A stretch of 64,000 nucleotides of DNA from positions 1,488,001 to 1,552,000 of the forward strand of contig NZ_JAKZBV010000001.1 in the NCBI RefSeq assembly GCF_022539255.1. The letters are read 5' to 3'. Position 1 is the first letter of the stretch. Each line of letters begins with the position of its first letter. The position numbers and the translations under genes were made by a program. The notes under the pieces are model-generated. The model did not search any database and was not told the DNA's origin. It saw nothing but the letters and a program-made list of their open reading frames with translations. Below are positions 54,129 through 62,472 of this stretch, piece after piece. The DNA comes from Sinomonas terrae. GTDB taxonomy: Bacteria > Actinomycetota > Actinomycetes > Actinomycetales > Micrococcaceae.

Positions 54129-54134
54129 GAGAAT
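54129..54134 (+). promoter_or_regulatory. Weak -10-like hexamer for the divergent small gene
   Basis: GAGAAT lies 6 nt before ATG 54141. The first base departs from the TANNNT pattern, so support is modest. Confidence 0.3.
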
Positions 54135-54140
54135 GAGGGC

Positions 54141-54497
54141 ATGCCGCGTTCCAACCGTCCCCGTCGTCCGGCACGCCCCGTGTCCGGTGGTCGCGGCCGC
54201 CAATCCGGTGCGTCCAAACCGGAGGACGGCGGCGAGGACTTCGATCTCGAACGGGTCCTTGCCGGCTTCGCGCGGCTCGAGTCCGCACCCGACGGCGACT
54301 GGCGCGTCCGACAGGTGACGACTCGGAATGCCGCGAAGGAGTACACCTGCCCGGGCTGCTCCCGCACGATCCCCCCGGGAGTCGCCCATCTCGTCGTGTG
54401 GGCGGACGACCACCTGTTCGGCGAGGAGGCAGGCATCGCCGAGCGGAGGCACTGGCACACGCACTGCTGGCGGACGCGCACTTACAGATATCGGTAA
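54141..54497 (+). CDS. Small actinobacterial protein with a Cys/His zinc-ribbon-like motif
   Basis: 118 residues. The N-terminal ~35 residues are basic (Arg/Pro/Gly-rich). The C-terminal half carries CPGC (~residue 78) and a HWHTHC near the end, a plausible zinc site. Homologues sit opposite nucS in related genomes and are often labelled ATP/GTP-binding protein, for which I see no motif. Divergence from nucS across a 71-nt gap suggests shared regulation. Function is unknown. Confidence 0.75.
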   Translation: MPRSNRPRRPARPVSGGRGRQSGASKPEDGGEDFDLERVLAGFARLESAPDGDWRVRQVTTRNAAKEYTCPGCSRTIPPGVAHLVVWADDHLFGEEAGIAERRHWHTHCWRTRTYRYR

Positions 54498-54516
54498 GGG
54501 CGGGAGAGGCGGCGGA

Positions 54517-54522
54517 TATTCT
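54517..54522 (+). promoter_or_regulatory. -10 element for a leaderless hydrolase gene
   Basis: TATTCT is followed by exactly 6 nt and ATG 54529. Confidence 0.55.
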
Positions 54523-54528
54523 GGCGTC

Positions 54529-55332
54529 ATGCCCTTCGATCCTGCCTCCTACGAGTTCGCCCCGACGTCAGGTCCCGTGGACATCCGCGCGAACACGGTA
54601 CTGCCCGCTCGCCGCGAGAACATCGAACTTCGGACCGACGACGGGCTCACTCTCGTCGGCGAACTCGCACTGCCTGCGGAGGGTGAGCCCAAGGCGAGCC
54701 TCGTGACGCTCCACCCGCTTCCCACCCACGGCGGCTTCATGGACTCGCACGTATTTCGGAAGGCATCGTTCCGGCTGCCGGCGCTCGCGGGCATCGCCGT
54801 CGTCCGCTTCAACACCCGCGGGACCTCGAGCCCCCGCGGCACGAGTGAGGGCGGCTTCGAGGAAGGCATCGGCGAACGGGCGGACGTCGAGGCCGCCGTA
54901 CGTTTCGCGACCGAGCGGGGGCTTCCGAGGCGCTGGCTCGTCGGCTGGTCCTTCGGGACGGAGCTGGCCCTGAAATACGGTGCGCTCCCGCCGGTCGAGC
55001 CGCAGATCGAAGGCGCAGTCCTGCTCTCGCCGCCCCTCCACCGAGCGGGCGAGGAGGACCTCGCCAGATGGGCGTCGTCGGGCAAGCCGCTCACCGTGCT
55101 CGTGCCTGAGCACGACGACTACCTGCGGCCAGCCGAGGCGCGCGAGCGGTTCGCGGCCGTGCCGCAGGCGAAGGTCATCGGGGTCGACGGCGCAAAGCAC
55201 CTGTGGGTCGGGGAGAAGTTCGTCGAGCGCGTTCTCAGCGAGACCGTGGCGACGGTGACCAGCGGAACCCCAGGGGAGGGAACGGGCCTGCCGACATCGT
55301 GGGAAGGACCCATCGCGCTCGCTGCCGGCTGA
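54529..55332 (+). CDS. Alpha/beta hydrolase
   Basis: 267 residues of the alpha/beta-hydrolase fold (dienelactone-hydrolase/YpfH-like). The oxyanion-hole region reads LHPLPTHGG, the nucleophile elbow is GWSFGT (Ser ~residue 146), the acid lies near VPEHDDYL, and the catalytic His in GAKHLWVG. Substrate is unknown. The start is placed by TATTCT 6 nt upstream. Confidence 0.9.
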   Translation: MPFDPASYEFAPTSGPVDIRANTVLPARRENIELRTDDGLTLVGELALPAEGEPKASLVTLHPLPTHGGFMDSHVFRKASFRLPALAGIAVVRFNTRGTSSPRGTSEGGFEEGIGERADVEAAVRFATERGLPRRWLVGWSFGTELALKYGALPPVEPQIEGAVLLSPPLHRAGEEDLARWASSGKPLTVLVPEHDDYLRPAEARERFAAVPQAKVIGVDGAKHLWVGEKFVERVLSETVATVTSGTPGEGTGLPTSWEGPIALAAG

Positions 55333-55366
55333 CCCCCGGGCAGGCCACCGAGCCGGGGCCTGAGGG

Positions 55367-56638
55367 TCAGTGCTGGTCTTGCCGGACGATGAAGACCTCC
55401 CGGATCAGAAGCATCGCTGCCGCTGCCGTCGGGATCGCGATCAGGGCCCCGAGGACGCCCAAGAGACTGCCGCCCGCAATGACCGAGATGACGGCGACCG
55501 GGCCCGGGACTGCGACGGCCTTCTGCATGATCCGAGGCGAGACGAAGTAGGCCTCGAACTGCAGGTAGCCGAAATACGCGATGGCAAGCACGACGGCGGT
55601 CTGCCAGCCGGCCGTGAGGGCAACCAGGACGATCGTCGTGCCGGCGATCACGCCGCCTACGAGCGGGATGAACGCGAGGAACCCCACCACGAACGCGAGG
55701 AGCGCGGCGAACGGCACTTGGAGGATGCTCATGACGATGAACGCATACGTCGCATTGAGCACCGCAACGCACACCTGGCCGATCACGTAGTTGCCCACCG
55801 ACCGAGTGATCTCCTCCGAGAGCGCCTCGACCCGAGCCCTGCGCGAGCGGGGGGCGAGACGGTAGCCCCAGGCCTTGATGGCCGGGAGCGCGGCGAGGAA
55901 GTACAGGCTCAGGACAAGGACGACGAGCGCGCCGAACGTCGTGTTGGCGATCGTGGTGCCCACGCCGAGCACGCCGCCGAAGACGTTCGTGACCGCCTCG
56001 GAATTCTGGCCGAATTTCTGGAGTTCATCGGTGATGCGCTGCTTGATTCCGAACTGTTCGTCAAGGCTGCGGTACCAGTCCGAGTGCACGATGCTGTTGA
56101 TCCAGTTGGGGAACGCGGTGACCAACTGGCTGATCTGGTCGACGAGCGTTGGGATGAGAGTCCCGAAGAATGCCGCGAAGATGGCGAGGAGTGCCAGCAG
56201 GGTGATCGCGATCCCTGCAGCGCGTGGCACGCGGCGTCCCTCGAGCCAGCGGACCACGGGGTCCAGGCCGAGGGAGATGAAGAGGGCGGTCAGGATCCAC
56301 ACGAGAAGCTGTGTCGTGTGCTGGGTGATGTAGTAGAGCGCAAGGGCGATGCCGACGCCGACTGTGCCCATGAAGCCGACGTAGACAGGGTGCTGGGTCG
56401 ACATGCGCGGTCCCGGTTTGCCGAACTCGCTCTCGGGTTCAGGTTCGGCGGCCTCGAGGAGCGGGGGCATCTGGAACCTCACACGCGGCTGTGCTCCCGG
56501 GATCGGGCGCCGAAGCCGGGTCGCGAAGGAGCGCATATCCCACTGCCGCCCGACCGCTCGGGCACGGGCTTCCTCCCGCGAGGGTCTCCCGAGTCCGGCC
56601 GGACTGTCATCCGGCTTTCGATCCGGTTCGTCTGCCAC
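55367..56638 (-). CDS. AI-2E family transporter (PerM/YdiK-like permease)
   Basis: 423 residues. A basic cytoplasmic N-terminus of ~85 residues precedes the AI-2E/UPF0118 membrane domain with about eight helices, including the conserved FIPLVGGVIAGT and an internal soluble segment. Despite the name, most members have unknown substrates; one bacterial member is a Na+/H+ antiporter. GTG 56638 has GGAAGG upstream. Confidence 0.92.
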   Translation of the reverse strand: MADEPDRKPDDSPAGLGRPSREEARARAVGRQWDMRSFATRLRRPIPGAQPRVRFQMPPLLEAAEPEPESEFGKPGPRMSTQHPVYVGFMGTVGVGIALALYYITQHTTQLLVWILTALFISLGLDPVVRWLEGRRVPRAAGIAITLLALLAIFAAFFGTLIPTLVDQISQLVTAFPNWINSIVHSDWYRSLDEQFGIKQRITDELQKFGQNSEAVTNVFGGVLGVGTTIANTTFGALVVLVLSLYFLAALPAIKAWGYRLAPRSRRARVEALSEEITRSVGNYVIGQVCVAVLNATYAFIVMSILQVPFAALLAFVVGFLAFIPLVGGVIAGTTIVLVALTAGWQTAVVLAIAYFGYLQFEAYFVSPRIMQKAVAVPGPVAVISVIAGGSLLGVLGALIAIPTAAAAMLLIREVFIVRQDQH

Positions 56639-56668
56639 AGCTTCTGCCTTCCAATCGGGCCTTTTGTC

Positions 56669-56674
56669 ACCCTA
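56669..56674 (-). promoter_or_regulatory. Candidate -10 element for the AI-2E transporter gene
   Basis: TAGGGT on the minus strand lies 30 nt upstream of the GTG, giving a short leader that still holds a GGAAGG Shine-Dalgarno. Confidence 0.4.
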
Positions 56675-56713
56675 TCAGCCGCGTGATCTCGCGGTTGAGA
56701 GGGAGAAGGGACT

Positions 56714-56748
56714 GTGATCCGAAGAGTCCGACTCGGCCTTCAGATCAC
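56714..56748. promoter_or_regulatory. Large inverted repeat in a divergent promoter region
   Basis: GTGATCCGAAGAGTC and its near-perfect complement (GACTC...CTTCAGATCAC) form a two-part hairpin with one mismatch and a small bulge. GGTTA/TAACC arms (56754-56767) follow directly. The site lies between divergent genes and could bind a dimeric regulator. Confidence 0.45.
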
Positions 56749-56796
56749 GATTTGGTTACCATTAACCGTCCCCTTCCCCGACGTGAGGTGTTTTCT

Positions 56797-58560
56797 GTGC
56801 GAGTCAAGACCGCAGCCGCGCTCGTGCTGCTGGGCCTGATAGCTCTTGTGGCCGGCATCGGCCAGCTGACGTTCTGGGCGCCCCCCAGCACTGTGACGGC
56901 GACTCTCCCCGCCGGCACGAAGGCGGCCCCGCTGACCGTGATCGATTCAAAGCTCGAGAGCCTCCGGGGAGGGCAATCCGAGATATCGATCAAGGGTGAC
57001 GGCGCGTTCGTCCTTGCCACTGGGCGCCCGGACGACGTCGCCGCCTGGGTCGGCAAGACGGCCCACACCACGATCAACGGAGGCTCAGCTGACGGAAAGC
57101 AGCTGACCGTGAACTATACGGCGGGCGACCCTTCGGCGCCCTCGCCAGCCGGTGCCGATACGTTCGCGACGACCCAAAACGCCTCCGGCACCCTCGACTA
57201 CCACTGGAACCTCCCGGACAACGGCAACTGGCAGCTCGTCGTCGCTACAGACGGCACGAAGCCCGCTCCGCAGAACATCACCGTGACGTGGCCCAGCAAC
57301 GCGACGACTCCATGGGGCGTTCCGCTCATCGTCCTCGGATGCCTCCTGATCCTCGCGGGCGTCGCGCTCATTGTGCTCAAGGGCCGTTGGCCCGGCTCCG
57401 GGCAGCGCGTGACTGCCTCTGGGGGTCCGAATGCCACTCCGCGGGGCTCCCAGCCTGACGCCCCCGCCGCCGGGCGCGTCGAGCGCCGCGCCGTCGCCCG
57501 TTCCGCGTCGGCTGTGGCCGCCGTCGTCCTTGCCCTCACCGGCGGTGCGGCCGCTGCCCAAGCCGCGCCGAGCCCTGTTCCCTCGGCCAGCCCCTCCGGG
57601 TCTGCCAGCCCTGCGCCCTCGGCCAGCCCGTCCGGCTCTGCCAGCGCAAGCCCCTCGGCCTCGCCGAGCGCGGCGCCGAACGCTCAGGACAAGGTCCTTG
57701 TCGACGAGCAGCTCCAGCGGATCCTTGACCAGGTCGCGACCACCGTCGCGGCTGGCGATCAGGCCAAGGACGCTACCAAACTGCAGCCTCGCGTCGACGA
57801 TTCGGCGCTTCAGGCGAGGACCCAGAACTACAAGATCCGTGCGTCGGTGTCCTCCGCGGCGGCCCTCGCGCCAGTCCGGAGCTCTCGCCTCCTCACGACC
57901 GTCGTGACGGTCCAGCGCAGCTGGCCCCGCACTGTCGTCGCCGTGACGCAGGGCGACGGCAATACGACGCCGCAGGTCCTGACGCTCAAGCAGAACGACG
58001 CGCGGTCCAACTACAAGCTGGTCGAGGCCTCCCCGCTTCTCCCGGCCGCGACCTTCCCCAATGCCCTCAGGGCTGGTGCCCAGCAGGTTGGGCTCGACTC
58101 GAAGGACGGGATTGCCTACAGCCCGAACCTCGCGCTGGCTGGTCTCGGCGACCGTCTGACGAACGTCAACGGCTCGTGGAAGGACAACATCCCCGACAAC
58201 GCCTACATCAAGGACACCTTGGGCTACGAGTCGGACATTGTGAACGCAAGCCCGAACGGCAATCTCGTGTTCACCCATAGCCCGACCGGCAACGACACTG
58301 TCGCCTATCGCACCGCGGATGGTGGAGCGCTCGTCATCGCGGCCCTCCAGTTCACGATCGACGGTACGCCCAAGTCGGCTGGCGACAAGCTCACCGTCCA
58401 GGACGATGCTGCGGCCCTCGCCGGGGGTAAGGAGGCGACGACCAAGATGAGCCTCCAATTCCTCGAGTCCGTCGCGCTGTACATTCCGCCGGTGGGCTCG
58501 AAGCAGCAGCTCACCCTCGTATCGGCGACTCGCAATCTCGTGGGCGCGAGCGTGAGCTAG
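56797..58560 (+). CDS. Large membrane-anchored surface protein of unknown function
   Basis: 587 residues. Predicted layout: a first membrane helix (~5-27), an extracytoplasmic beta-rich domain (~30-170), a second helix (~173-194), a short basic cytoplasmic loop, a third hydrophobic segment (~237-257), a Ser/Pro/Ala/Gly linker with SPSGSASP-type repeats (~258-290) and a large extracellular C-terminal domain. Similar proteins are found in Micrococcaceae beside the thioredoxin/TPR gene that follows; the C-terminal part may be the DUF8094 family (uncertain). GTG 56797 has GAGG about 9 nt upstream. Function cannot be assigned. Confidence 0.75.
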   Translation: MRVKTAAALVLLGLIALVAGIGQLTFWAPPSTVTATLPAGTKAAPLTVIDSKLESLRGGQSEISIKGDGAFVLATGRPDDVAAWVGKTAHTTINGGSADGKQLTVNYTAGDPSAPSPAGADTFATTQNASGTLDYHWNLPDNGNWQLVVATDGTKPAPQNITVTWPSNATTPWGVPLIVLGCLLILAGVALIVLKGRWPGSGQRVTASGGPNATPRGSQPDAPAAGRVERRAVARSASAVAAVVLALTGGAAAAQAAPSPVPSASPSGSASPAPSASPSGSASASPSASPSAAPNAQDKVLVDEQLQRILDQVATTVAAGDQAKDATKLQPRVDDSALQARTQNYKIRASVSSAAALAPVRSSRLLTTVVTVQRSWPRTVVAVTQGDGNTTPQVLTLKQNDARSNYKLVEASPLLPAATFPNALRAGAQQVGLDSKDGIAYSPNLALAGLGDRLTNVNGSWKDNIPDNAYIKDTLGYESDIVNASPNGNLVFTHSPTGNDTVAYRTADGGALVIAALQFTIDGTPKSAGDKLTVQDDAAALAGGKEATTKMSLQFLESVALYIPPVGSKQQLTLVSATRNLVGASVS

Positions 58561-58580
58561 CCCTCACCTACGAGATTTTC

Positions 58581-58619
58581 GCGAGGGGCGGAGGCGCTGT
58601 GAGCGTCTCCGCCCCTCGC
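58581..58619 (+). terminator. Hairpin terminator after the surface-protein gene
   Basis: GCGAGGGGCGGAG (58581-58593) pairs perfectly with CTCCGCCCCTCGC (58607-58619). There is no U-tract. The -10 of the next gene begins 2 nt later. Confidence 0.65.
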
Positions 58620-58621
58620 AC

Positions 58622-58627
58622 TATGGT
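58622..58627 (+). promoter_or_regulatory. -10 element for the CnoX-like gene
   Basis: TATGGT is followed by 6 nt and ATG 58634. GGAGG also lies in those 6 nt but is too close to the ATG for a usual Shine-Dalgarno. Confidence 0.45.
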
Positions 58628-58633
58628 GGAGGC

Positions 58634-59644
58634 ATGAGCGTTCCCGGTTCCCGCCAGCCAAGCCCTCTGCCCTCGATGAGCCTCCGCGGCGCCGTCGACC
58701 TCTCGGCGCTCAAGGCGCGCGCCACAGCGACGCCACCCGCGCATACGGCGAATGCCAGCGCGGGGAACACTACAGCAGGCAGTTCTTCCGCGCCTGCTGG
58801 GACCACCAGCGGGGAGCAGCCGGAGGCCGGCCAGACGATTCAGATCGACGAGGCCAACTTCCCCCAACTCGTGCAGCTCTCGGCCCAGGTGCCGGTCGTC
58901 GTCCTCCTGTGGGCGCAGTACTCGCCTGAATCGCAACGCATGCGGGACGAGCTCGCCGCTGAAGTCGCGGGCTACGGCGGACGCCTCGCGTACGCGACGG
59001 CGGACATTGAGGCGTTCCCCCAGCTTGCCCAAGCTCTGGCGGTCCAGGCCGTTCCCACTGCCATCGCGTTCCTGAAGGGGCAGCCGATCCCGCTCTTCCA
59101 GGGAGCGGCTGCCCCAGCCCAGTCTCGCCAGCTTTTCGAAGAGCTCCTCCGCGTCGCAGAGGCCAACGGCGTGACGGGCACAGTCGACGGCGAGTCGGCG
59201 GCCGAGCCTGCAGAGCCTCCCCTCCCGCCACGCCTCCAGGAGGCGTACGAGGCGCTCGAGGTGGGCAACTATGCCGCGGCTGAGGCCGCCCTGACGAAAG
59301 AGCTCGCCGAACACCCCGCCGATCATGAGGCCAAGGCCATGCTTGCGCAGGTCCACCTCATGTCTCGTGTCGAGCTTCTGGGGCAGGATGAGGCCGATCG
59401 GGCACGCGCCGCGGCAGCTTCGTCACCTGACGACGTCGACGCGCAGCTCACGGTAGCCGACCTGGACCTCGTGGGGGGCCACATCGAGGACGCGTTTGCG
59501 CGGCTCGTGGGCTTCATCGGGCGCAACTTCGGGCCTGAGCGTGAGCAGGTCCGGGTGCGCCTGCTCGAGCTCTTCGAAGTGGTCGGCACGACGGATCCGC
59601 GCGTCAGCTCGGCTCGCCAGCAGCTTGCCCGCGCGCTCTTCTAG
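58634..59644 (+). CDS. Thioredoxin-fold/TPR protein of the YbbN/CnoX type, lacking the CxxC
   Basis: 336 residues. After a ~65-residue disordered start, a thioredoxin fold (~70-185) appears with VPVVVLLWAQYSPES where active thioredoxins have WCxxC, and the cis-Pro in VQAVPTAIAFLKG. TPR-like helices fill ~200-336. With no Cys pair it cannot act as a disulfide reductase. In E. coli the related CnoX is a chaperone/holdase that hands clients to GroEL or DnaK; a similar role is inferred. Confidence 0.87.
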   Translation: MSVPGSRQPSPLPSMSLRGAVDLSALKARATATPPAHTANASAGNTTAGSSSAPAGTTSGEQPEAGQTIQIDEANFPQLVQLSAQVPVVVLLWAQYSPESQRMRDELAAEVAGYGGRLAYATADIEAFPQLAQALAVQAVPTAIAFLKGQPIPLFQGAAAPAQSRQLFEELLRVAEANGVTGTVDGESAAEPAEPPLPPRLQEAYEALEVGNYAAAEAALTKELAEHPADHEAKAMLAQVHLMSRVELLGQDEADRARAAAASSPDDVDAQLTVADLDLVGGHIEDAFARLVGFIGRNFGPEREQVRVRLLELFEVVGTTDPRVSSARQQLARALF

Positions 59645-59715
59645 TCCCCCGGACCGGGAGGATTCCTCCTCGGGGTGTCCTCCGTAGGAGGGATCCCATT
59701 GCTCGGTCGGCTTGC

Positions 59716-59721
59716 TAGCGT
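59716..59721 (+). promoter_or_regulatory. -10 element for a leaderless ABC ATPase gene
   Basis: TAGCGT is followed by exactly 6 nt and ATG 59728. Confidence 0.55.
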
Positions 59722-59727
59722 GAGCTC

Positions 59728-60525
59728 ATGACACTGCCCAGCTACCCCGTGCCTGAGGGTGCGGGGTACCCCGTCGGTTCGGCGCTCTCGATCCGAGGCC
59801 TCGCCAAGGCCTTCGGAGGCAAGCCGGCCGTCAATGGCATCAGCCTCGAAGTGCCCACCGGGTCGTTCTATGGGCTCGTTGGTCCCAACGGTGCCGGGAA
59901 GACGACGACCTTGTCCATGGCGACGGGTCTTCTGCGCCCGGACGCGGGGACAGCGCTCGTGTTGGGCATCGACGTATGGCAGGACCCGCTCGGCGCCAAG
60001 CGTCTCATGGGCGTGCTGCCCGACGGTGTCCGGCTCTTCGACCGGCTCAGCGGAGAGCAGCTCATCACCTATGCGGGCCTCCTGCACGGCCTTGACAGGG
60101 CGACCGTGGCGGCACGCACCCGTGACCTCCTAGAAGCGTTCGACCTCACGGCCGATGCGCGGACCCTCGTCGTGGACTATTCCGCGGGCATGACCAAGAA
60201 GATCGCGCTCGCCGCCTCCCTCGTGCATGCGCCGCGCCTGCTGGTCCTCGACGAGCCGTTCGAGTCGGTCGATCCCGTCTCCGCCGCCAACATCCGCGCC
60301 ATCCTGACCGACTACGTCCACTCCGGCGGAACGGTGATTGTCTCGAGCCACGTGATGGACCTCGTGCAGCGGATGTGCGACCACGTCGCCGTCGTCGCCC
60401 AGGGCCAGCTGCTGGCCGCGGGGACCGTCGACGAGGTGAGGGGCGAGTCGACGCTCGAGGACCGCTTCGTCGAACTCGTCGGCGGCCACGGTCCGGCGGA
60501 GGGGCTCTCGTGGTTGCGCACCTGA
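59728..60525 (+). CDS. ABC transporter ATP-binding protein (ABC-2 exporter type)
   Basis: 265 residues. Walker A is GPNGAGKTT (~53), the signature is degenerate (DYSAGMTKK), Walker B is LLVLDEPFESVD, and the switch His lies in VSSHVMD. It powers the large permease encoded next, whose GTG lies 16 nt before this stop. Substrate is unknown. Confidence 0.92.
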   Translation: MTLPSYPVPEGAGYPVGSALSIRGLAKAFGGKPAVNGISLEVPTGSFYGLVGPNGAGKTTTLSMATGLLRPDAGTALVLGIDVWQDPLGAKRLMGVLPDGVRLFDRLSGEQLITYAGLLHGLDRATVAARTRDLLEAFDLTADARTLVVDYSAGMTKKIALAASLVHAPRLLVLDEPFESVDPVSAANIRAILTDYVHSGGTVIVSSHVMDLVQRMCDHVAVVAQGQLLAAGTVDEVRGESTLEDRFVELVGGHGPAEGLSWLRT

Positions 60526-62087
60526 TCACCCTCAAGCTAGTGCTCCTGCGCAACGGCCTGCGCCGTAGCGTGGGACAGCTCGTCGGCCTCATCATCGGGT
60601 CGCTCTACGGGCTCGGGCTGCTGTTCCTCGCCGTCCTCGGCCTCGTCCTGCTGCGCCTCGAAGACCCGGGCATCGCGGAACCCATCGTCGTGCTCGGCGG
60701 GTCTGCACTCGTCGCCGGATGGGCCTTCGCGCCGATCCTGATCTCCGGCGTCGACCTCACGCTTGATCCTGCGCGTTTCGCGCTCTATCCCATCCCGCTG
60801 TCCCGGCTGCTAGTCGGCCAGGCACTGGCCGGCATCATCGGCGTGCCAGGCGCCTGCACCGCCGTCGCCCTCGCCGCGACGGCGGTGACGTGGGCGCGCG
60901 GCCCACTCACATTCAGCGCGGGAGTCGTGGGCGCGGCGCTCGCGCTCGGTCTCTGCATCGTGGTGAGCCGCCTCGTCGCGAGCGCAGTGACCGACCTCGC
61001 CACGTCGCGGCGGTTCCGCGAGGGCAGCCGTATGGTCATGATGGTTCCTATCGTCCTGCTCGGGCCCATCGTCGGGATTGCGATACGTGGAATGGAGACG
61101 AACCTCGAAGCGATGCGCGCGCTCGCGCAGGTCCTCGCGTGGACGCCGCTCGGGGCGGCGCTCGCCGTGCCGGGCGCGGTCGCCGAGGGGCATCTGCTCG
61201 AGGCGTTCGCCAAACTCCTGATTGCGGTCGCGTCCCTCGTCGTCGCGGCCTGGGCCTGGTCACGTGCGCTGGCGCGGGCGCTTGTCACTCCTTCGAGCCG
61301 GGCGTCCTCTGGGAGCAAGGCCGGGCGGAGGGGGCTGGGGCCGTTCGGGTGGATGCCAGCCAGCCCGGCCGGTGCGGTTGCCGCTCGGGCCCTGACGTAC
61401 TGGGTCCGTGACCCGCGCTATGGAACCGCGCTCATCATCGTCCCGCTCGTCCCGGTGATCCTGTTCTTCACCTCGGCACAGCAGCACCAGTCCGACGTGT
61501 TCCTCCTTTCGGGCCCGCTGGCCGCGTTCCTCCTCGCATGGTCGCTCGCGACAGACGTCTCCTACGACTCGACCGCGTTCTCGCTCCACCTCACATCCGG
61601 CGTCCGCGGCCGCGCCGACCGCTGGGGGAGGGCGCTCGCACTCCTGACTTTTGCAGTGCCAGGCGCGATCGTGATCGCGCTCGTGCCGTTCGTGGTCTCA
61701 GGACGGTGGGACCTTCTGCCCGGATACCTGGGGCTCGCGTTGGGCGTCCTGCTGAGTGGGAGCGGGCTCGCCTCGGTCGTGTCTTCGAGGTTCACCGTGA
61801 CCGTTCCGCTCCCGGGCGAGAGTCCCTTCAAGCGTCCGCCCGGCAACGCCACGCAGACGTTCCTCGTCCAGATCGGCGGCCTGCTCACTCTTGGCCTGCT
61901 CGTCCTGCCCGAGATCGTGCTCGTGGCGCTCTCAGTCGGGACGGGGGAGACGGGGTACGGCTGGGCCGCGCTTCTCGTCGGCGTCGTCCTCGGGAGCGCC
62001 CTCTTCGTCCTAGGAATAGCCCTCGGGGGAATGTGGCTGGACCGTCGCGGGCCGGAGGTCTATGCCTCCCTCGTTCGCTCCGGATGA
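60510..62087 (+). CDS. ABC-2-type exporter permease
   Basis: 525 residues with roughly twelve hydrophobic segments. GTG 60510 has GGAGGGG 5 nt upstream, inside the end of the ATPase gene. The protein probably forms an exporter with the preceding ATPase; no substrate-specific motif is visible. Confidence 0.88.
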   Translation: MVAHLITLKLVLLRNGLRRSVGQLVGLIIGSLYGLGLLFLAVLGLVLLRLEDPGIAEPIVVLGGSALVAGWAFAPILISGVDLTLDPARFALYPIPLSRLLVGQALAGIIGVPGACTAVALAATAVTWARGPLTFSAGVVGAALALGLCIVVSRLVASAVTDLATSRRFREGSRMVMMVPIVLLGPIVGIAIRGMETNLEAMRALAQVLAWTPLGAALAVPGAVAEGHLLEAFAKLLIAVASLVVAAWAWSRALARALVTPSSRASSGSKAGRRGLGPFGWMPASPAGAVAARALTYWVRDPRYGTALIIVPLVPVILFFTSAQQHQSDVFLLSGPLAAFLLAWSLATDVSYDSTAFSLHLTSGVRGRADRWGRALALLTFAVPGAIVIALVPFVVSGRWDLLPGYLGLALGVLLSGSGLASVVSSRFTVTVPLPGESPFKRPPGNATQTFLVQIGGLLTLGLLVLPEIVLVALSVGTGETGYGWAALLVGVVLGSALFVLGIALGGMWLDRRGPEVYASLVRSG

Positions 62088-62109
62088 GGCACTCCTCGGC
62101 GGACGATTT

Positions 62110-62130
62110 GGCCCCGGCAATGTCGGGGCC
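62110..62130 (+). terminator. Short hairpin after the ABC exporter
   Basis: GGCCCCG (62110-62116) pairs with CGGGGCC (62124-62130) over a 7-nt loop. There is no U-tract. Confidence 0.45.
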
Positions 62131-62136
62131 CGTTGC

Positions 62137-62142
62137 TAGCAT
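62137..62142 (+). promoter_or_regulatory. -10 element for the DUF3039 gene
   Basis: TAGCAT is followed by 6 nt and ATG 62149. GGAG within the spacer is very near the ATG. Confidence 0.5.
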
Positions 62143-62148
62143 GGAGTA

Positions 62149-62472
62149 ATGAGCACAGCTGACCCCTTCGACCCGTATGCGAATGATCCGCGGGAACCCT
62201 CGGCTGCCGGTTCAACGGCGACCATCGAGCGCGAGGAGGTCCGCGAGGAACTCGAGCCTGGCGATCGCGAGCGGTTCTCGCACTATGTCCGCAAAGAGAA
62301 GATCATGGAGTCCGCCCTCACCGGAGAACCCGTGATCGCCCTGTGCGGCAAGGTGTGGACTCCAGGTCGGGACCCGAAGAAGTTCCCGATCTGCCCCACG
62401 TGCAAAGAGATCTACGAGGGTCTCCGCCCCGGCAACGACGGGAATAACGGCAACAACGGCGACGACGCGTAA
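62149..62472 (+). CDS. DUF3039 family protein
   Basis: 107 residues. The conserved core is FSHYVRKEKIMESALTG, followed by the metal-site-like segment with Cys in ALCGKVW and CPTC, and an Asn/Gly/Asp-rich tail (NDGNNGNNGDD). DUF3039 is an actinobacterial family of unknown function, probably zinc-binding. The next gene begins directly after its stop. Confidence 0.92.
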   Translation: MSTADPFDPYANDPREPSAAGSTATIEREEVREELEPGDRERFSHYVRKEKIMESALTGEPVIALCGKVWTPGRDPKKFPICPTCKEIYEGLRPGNDGNNGNNGDDA

